Notes under the pieces: generated by a model
Told to the model about the DNA's origin: nothing
The model's database searches: none
Seen by the model: only the letters and a program-made list of their open reading frames with translations
Source of the DNA: Sphingopyxis sp. H053
GTDB taxonomy: Bacteria; Pseudomonadota; Alphaproteobacteria; Sphingomonadales; Sphingomonadaceae
Direction of reading: 5' to 3'
NCBI RefSeq assembly: GCF_001468225.1
Contig: NZ_LNRU01000002.1
Coordinates: 496,001-560,000, forward strand
Length of the DNA: 64,000 nucleotides
Position numbers and translations under genes: made by a program
In this document: piece by piece, positions 61,646 to 64,000 of the stretch
How the letters are laid out: every line of letters starts with the position of its first letter
Position numbering within the stretch: the stretch's first letter is position 1

Positions 61646-62691
61646 GCCGAGCAGCGGCCCAGTCGGTGAAGCCCCGCCGCGGCGATGGCGACGAGGATCG
61701 CACCGGTCACCTGATGCCACACGGCGACCCACATCGAAACGCCCGAGACGACGGTCCAGATGCCGAGCAGCATCTGCGCCGCGACGACCGCGAGGATCAG
61801 CCGCGCCTCGATACGCGCGCCGCGCCGCGACAGCGTGCGCGCGAGGAGGAGCAACGCGAGCGCCGCCACCCACGACCACCAGCGATGGAGGAAATGGATC
61901 AGGAAAGGATCGTTGGTCAGCGCCAGCCAGGCGCCGCCCGCCCAGTCGATACCCTCGGGCACGAAATGATCGTTCATCAGCGGCCAGCTGCTCGCGACAT
62001 AGCCCGCGTTGAGCCCCGCGACCCACGCGCCGAGCAGCAGCTGGACGAACAGGATCGCGATGATGCCGATCGCGGGTCCGGTCAGGCGCGCCGGCCGCGC
62101 CGCGGGATCGTGCGCCAGGCTGCCCAGATCGCGCGCCGTCCACACCAGCCCTGCGAGCAGGAACAGCGCAGTCAGCAAATGGGTGGCCAGGCGGAAATGG
62201 CTGACGTCGACGCGATATTCGAGGCCCGAGGCGACCATCCACCAGCCGATCGCGCCCTGCAATCCCACGAGCGCGGCAAGTGCGAGCAAGCGCCAGCCGT
62301 AACCGCTGGGGATCGCGCGGCGCCAGGCGTACCAGATCAATGGCACGACCAGCGCCATGCCGACGAGCCGCCCGAGGATGCGGTGCAGCCACTCCCAGAA
62401 AAAGATCGCCTTGAACCCCGCCAGCGTCATGCCGAGGTTGATCTCCCTATATTCGGGGATCTGCTTATACTTCTCGAATTCCGCGATCCATCCGGCCTCG
62501 CTGAGCGGCGGCAGCACGCCCGAAACGGGGCGCCATTCGGTGATCGAAAGCCCCGATTCGGTGAGGCGGGTGATACCGCCGACCCCGACCACGATGATCA
62601 CGAGTAATGCGACCGCCCACAGCCAGCGCGCGAGCGCCGCGGGGCGGGGTTGGCGGGCGGCAGGCGCCGGCAAGACAGAGGCGTGCGTCAT
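61642..62691 (-). CDS. ctaA: Heme A synthase (COX15/CtaA)
   Basis: A 349-residue membrane protein with eight helices that oxidises heme O to heme A for cytochrome aa3 oxidase. Family marks are GGITRLTESGLSITEWRPVSGVLPPLSE, WEWLHRILGRLVGMA (heme-ligand His), HFRLATHLLTALFLL, HFLHRWWSWVAAL and VAVWHQVTGAILV. It is the type 2 alphaproteobacterial/mitochondrial form. ATG at 62691. The cytochrome oxidase genes are not in the window. Confidence 0.96.
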   Translation of the reverse strand: MTHASVLPAPAARQPRPAALARWLWAVALLVIIVVGVGGITRLTESGLSITEWRPVSGVLPPLSEAGWIAEFEKYKQIPEYREINLGMTLAGFKAIFFWEWLHRILGRLVGMALVVPLIWYAWRRAIPSGYGWRLLALAALVGLQGAIGWWMVASGLEYRVDVSHFRLATHLLTALFLLAGLVWTARDLGSLAHDPAARPARLTGPAIGIIAILFVQLLLGAWVAGLNAGYVASSWPLMNDHFVPEGIDWAGGAWLALTNDPFLIHFLHRWWSWVAALALLLLARTLSRRGARIEARLILAVVAAQMLLGIWTVVSGVSMWVAVWHQVTGAILVAIAAAGLHRLGRCSA

Positions 62692-62796
62692 GGCCCGCCC
62701 TATCGGCGCTTGCCGGGCGATAGGCAAGAGGCCCGGAACCCGGCGTCCCGCGGGAAATTCATGGCCCCGACAGCTGCGACTTGATAGGGGACGGCG

Positions 62797-63789
62797 ATGC
62801 CGCCCCGCGCCCCGATGATCCTTGCAGCTCTGCTGGCGTCTATGGCAGCGCCCGTCCTCGCTGCGCCGCCCGCCGCACAATCGCCCTATGCCGCATTAGC
62901 GTCGATCGAGGCGCGCGTCGCTACCATCGGCTTTCGGTTGACGACCGCCAACGCCGCCTGGTGCCCGGTACGCCAGCCGCAGTTCGGGTGGATATGGGGC
63001 GACCCGCGCCTTTATGCGGCAGACCGGCGCACCGAAGCGCTCGCGGCTTATGGTGTCGCCGACCAGCTTCACCCGTTCATCGCGGCGCTGGCCCCGCACT
63101 CGCCCGCCGCATCGGCGGGGATGAAGGTCGGCACACCCGTCACAGCGATAGCGGACGCGCCCGTCCCCGATGGAGCCGGGGACCATCCCTTCGCGCGCAT
63201 CACGGCGATCGAAGGCAGCATGGCGGCGCTGCCGGTCGATACCGCGATCGCATTGCATGTCGGCGCCGGGCGCATCGTCAGCCTCACCCCGGTCGCCGGC
63301 TGCGTCAGCGATTTTCGGGTCGAAGCCAATGAAAGGCCCGCCGCCGTCGCCGACGGACGAATGGTCCTCGTCAACCAGGGCCTTGCCGATTTCGCCGCCG
63401 ATGACGCGGAACTCGCGGCCGCGATCGCGCACGAGCTGGCGCACAATATATTGCGTCACCGCGCGCGGCTCGACGCGGCGGGGGTCGATCGCGGGCTCGG
63501 CAAGCAATTCGGCCGCAATGCGCGCCTGTTCAAGCAGACCGAGGTCGAGGCCGACCGGCTGTCGGTGTGGCTGCTCGCCGGCGCGGGCTATGATCCCGCC
63601 GCGGCGGCGCGCTTCTGGTCGCGCTTCGGCCAGCGAAAGGGACGGCCGATGTTCCAGGCCAGCACCCACCCGAACTGGCGCGACCGCGTCGCGTCGCTCG
63701 AAGCCGAAGCGGCGGCGATCGCTTCGCTGCGCAAAGCGGGCCAGCCGCTGCACCCGCCGCTGGTCGACGCTCCGCCGCCCTTGGAATAG
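62797..63789 (+). CDS. M48-family zinc peptidase with N-terminal PDZ-like region
   Basis: A 330-residue protein with a signal peptide (about residues 1-23, ending VLAAP). Residues 80-160 contain HSPAASAGMKVGTPVTAIADAPVPDG, similar to a PDZ ligand-binding region. The zinc motif HELAHNILRHR and the downstream glutamate helix QTEVEADRLSVWLLAGAGYDP define M48 peptidases. PDZ before the catalytic domain is the reverse of most envelope proteases. It should work in periplasmic protein quality control. ATG at 62797 is 105 bp from divergent ctaA. Confidence 0.87.
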   Translation: MPPRAPMILAALLASMAAPVLAAPPAAQSPYAALASIEARVATIGFRLTTANAAWCPVRQPQFGWIWGDPRLYAADRRTEALAAYGVADQLHPFIAALAPHSPAASAGMKVGTPVTAIADAPVPDGAGDHPFARITAIEGSMAALPVDTAIALHVGAGRIVSLTPVAGCVSDFRVEANERPAAVADGRMVLVNQGLADFAADDAELAAAIAHELAHNILRHRARLDAAGVDRGLGKQFGRNARLFKQTEVEADRLSVWLLAGAGYDPAAAARFWSRFGQRKGRPMFQASTHPNWRDRVASLEAEAAAIASLRKAGQPLHPPLVDAPPPLE

Positions 63790-63846
63790 CCCGGCACACA
63801 TCCTATTTCGGGAACAATCACTTCCCCCCGAAAAGGATCGACGCCC

Positions 63847-64000
63847 ATGACCCAAGAGACCGCCATTTTCGCCGGAGGCTGCTTCTGGTGTACCGAAGCC
63901 GTGTTCCAGTCGCTGAGCGGCGTCGAGGGTGTCGAGAGCGGCTATATCGGCGGCAGCGCCGAGAATCCGACCTATAAGCAGGTCTGCGGCGGCGACACCG
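63847..64000 (+). CDS. msrA: Peptide methionine sulfoxide reductase MsrA, 5' part
   Basis: The first 51 codons of MsrA reach the window edge. The N-terminus carries the active-site motif GGCFWC (catalytic Cys12), followed by [35 protein letters not shown], which is typical of the family. It reduces methionine-S-sulfoxide in proteins. AAAGGA lies upstream of the ATG at 63847. Confidence 0.95.
   Translation, partial: MTQETAIFAGGCFWCTEAVFQSLSGVEGVESGYIGGSAENPTYKQVCGGDT

Noticed and set aside
61646..62392. An N-terminal extension of the uncharacterised gene downstream of ctaA
   Set aside because: The extra 249 residues are the out-of-frame reading of ctaA. The ATG at 61645, overlapping the ctaA stop, gives a signal peptide and is the natural start.

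Overview
This GC-rich window is a stretch of chromosome from an alphaproteobacterium of the order Sphingomonadales, most likely a Sphingopyxis-like organism. That placement rests on recognisable protein sequences (for example L13, SucA, SdhB, the DUF2236 oxygenase and the UPF0126 channel), on the gene order, and on several sphingomonad-type palindromic intergenic repeats. It is an inference, because no rRNA lies in the window. Coding density is very high. I found no tRNA or rRNA genes, no CRISPR, no prophage and no classical insertion sequence.

Layout. 1-5.3 kb: the purL 3' end, a DUF72 gene, a divergent HxlR regulator / flavin reductase pair, a coq4-like gene, a DUF418 membrane protein and an Hpt-domain protein. 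5.4-10.2 kb: a leftward yfgM-bamB-der-tusA group (outer-membrane assembly, ribosome GTPase, sulfur relay), then panB. 10.3-14.2 kb: a membrane protein/XRE pair, a translationally coupled arsC-like / glycerophosphodiesterase / aldo-keto reductase operon, and a membrane cyclic-nucleotide-binding protein. 14.4-23.9 kb: class II DAHP synthase, an M28 peptidase, a CitE-like lyase, qmcA-nfeD, an acetyltransferase, a ferritin-like PF10118 protein divergent from a TetR gene, and obgE. 24-31 kb: a MipA/OmpV protein, a PLP lyase/AsnC/VOC block, proB, an NAD epimerase and sppA. 31-35.9 kb: an alpha/beta hydrolase plus DUF2236 oxygenase pair, a TRIC-type channel, a GFA protein and an M20 hydrolase. 35.9-44.2 kb: a leftward TCA-cycle cluster mdh-sucD-sucA-sucB-lipoprotein-lpdA, interrupted by a GIY-YIG cassette and palindromic repeats. 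44.5-47.9 kb: a polysaccharide deacetylase, and sdhB-paaI-zapE on the other strand. 48-57.3 kb: an envelope phosphodiester cluster (flippase, HAD phosphatase, TagB/F-like transferase, CDP-alcohol phosphatidyltransferase, HIT protein, two nucleotidyltransferases, alpha/beta hydrolase, lipid kinase, metallophosphoesterase). 57.3-64 kb: a lipocalin-like protein plus an APH-type kinase, rplM-rpsI, ctaA with an uncharacterised partner, an M48 peptidase and the 5' end of msrA.

Most of this is core chromosome. Four things stand out. First, a near-identical 22-bp operator-like block sits over the promoters of the coq4-like gene and the PF10118 gene/TetR pair, 18.5 kb apart, which suggests a small unlinked regulon. 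Second, a 402-bp GIY-YIG nuclease cassette is bounded by perfect 32-bp inverted repeats, and an 'empty' copy of the same repeat pair lies about 1 kb away. Third, the 48-57 kb gene set has the composition of a CDP-polyol-dependent envelope lipid or polymer pathway. Fourth, a perfect 22-bp palindrome contains the stop codons of two convergent genes.
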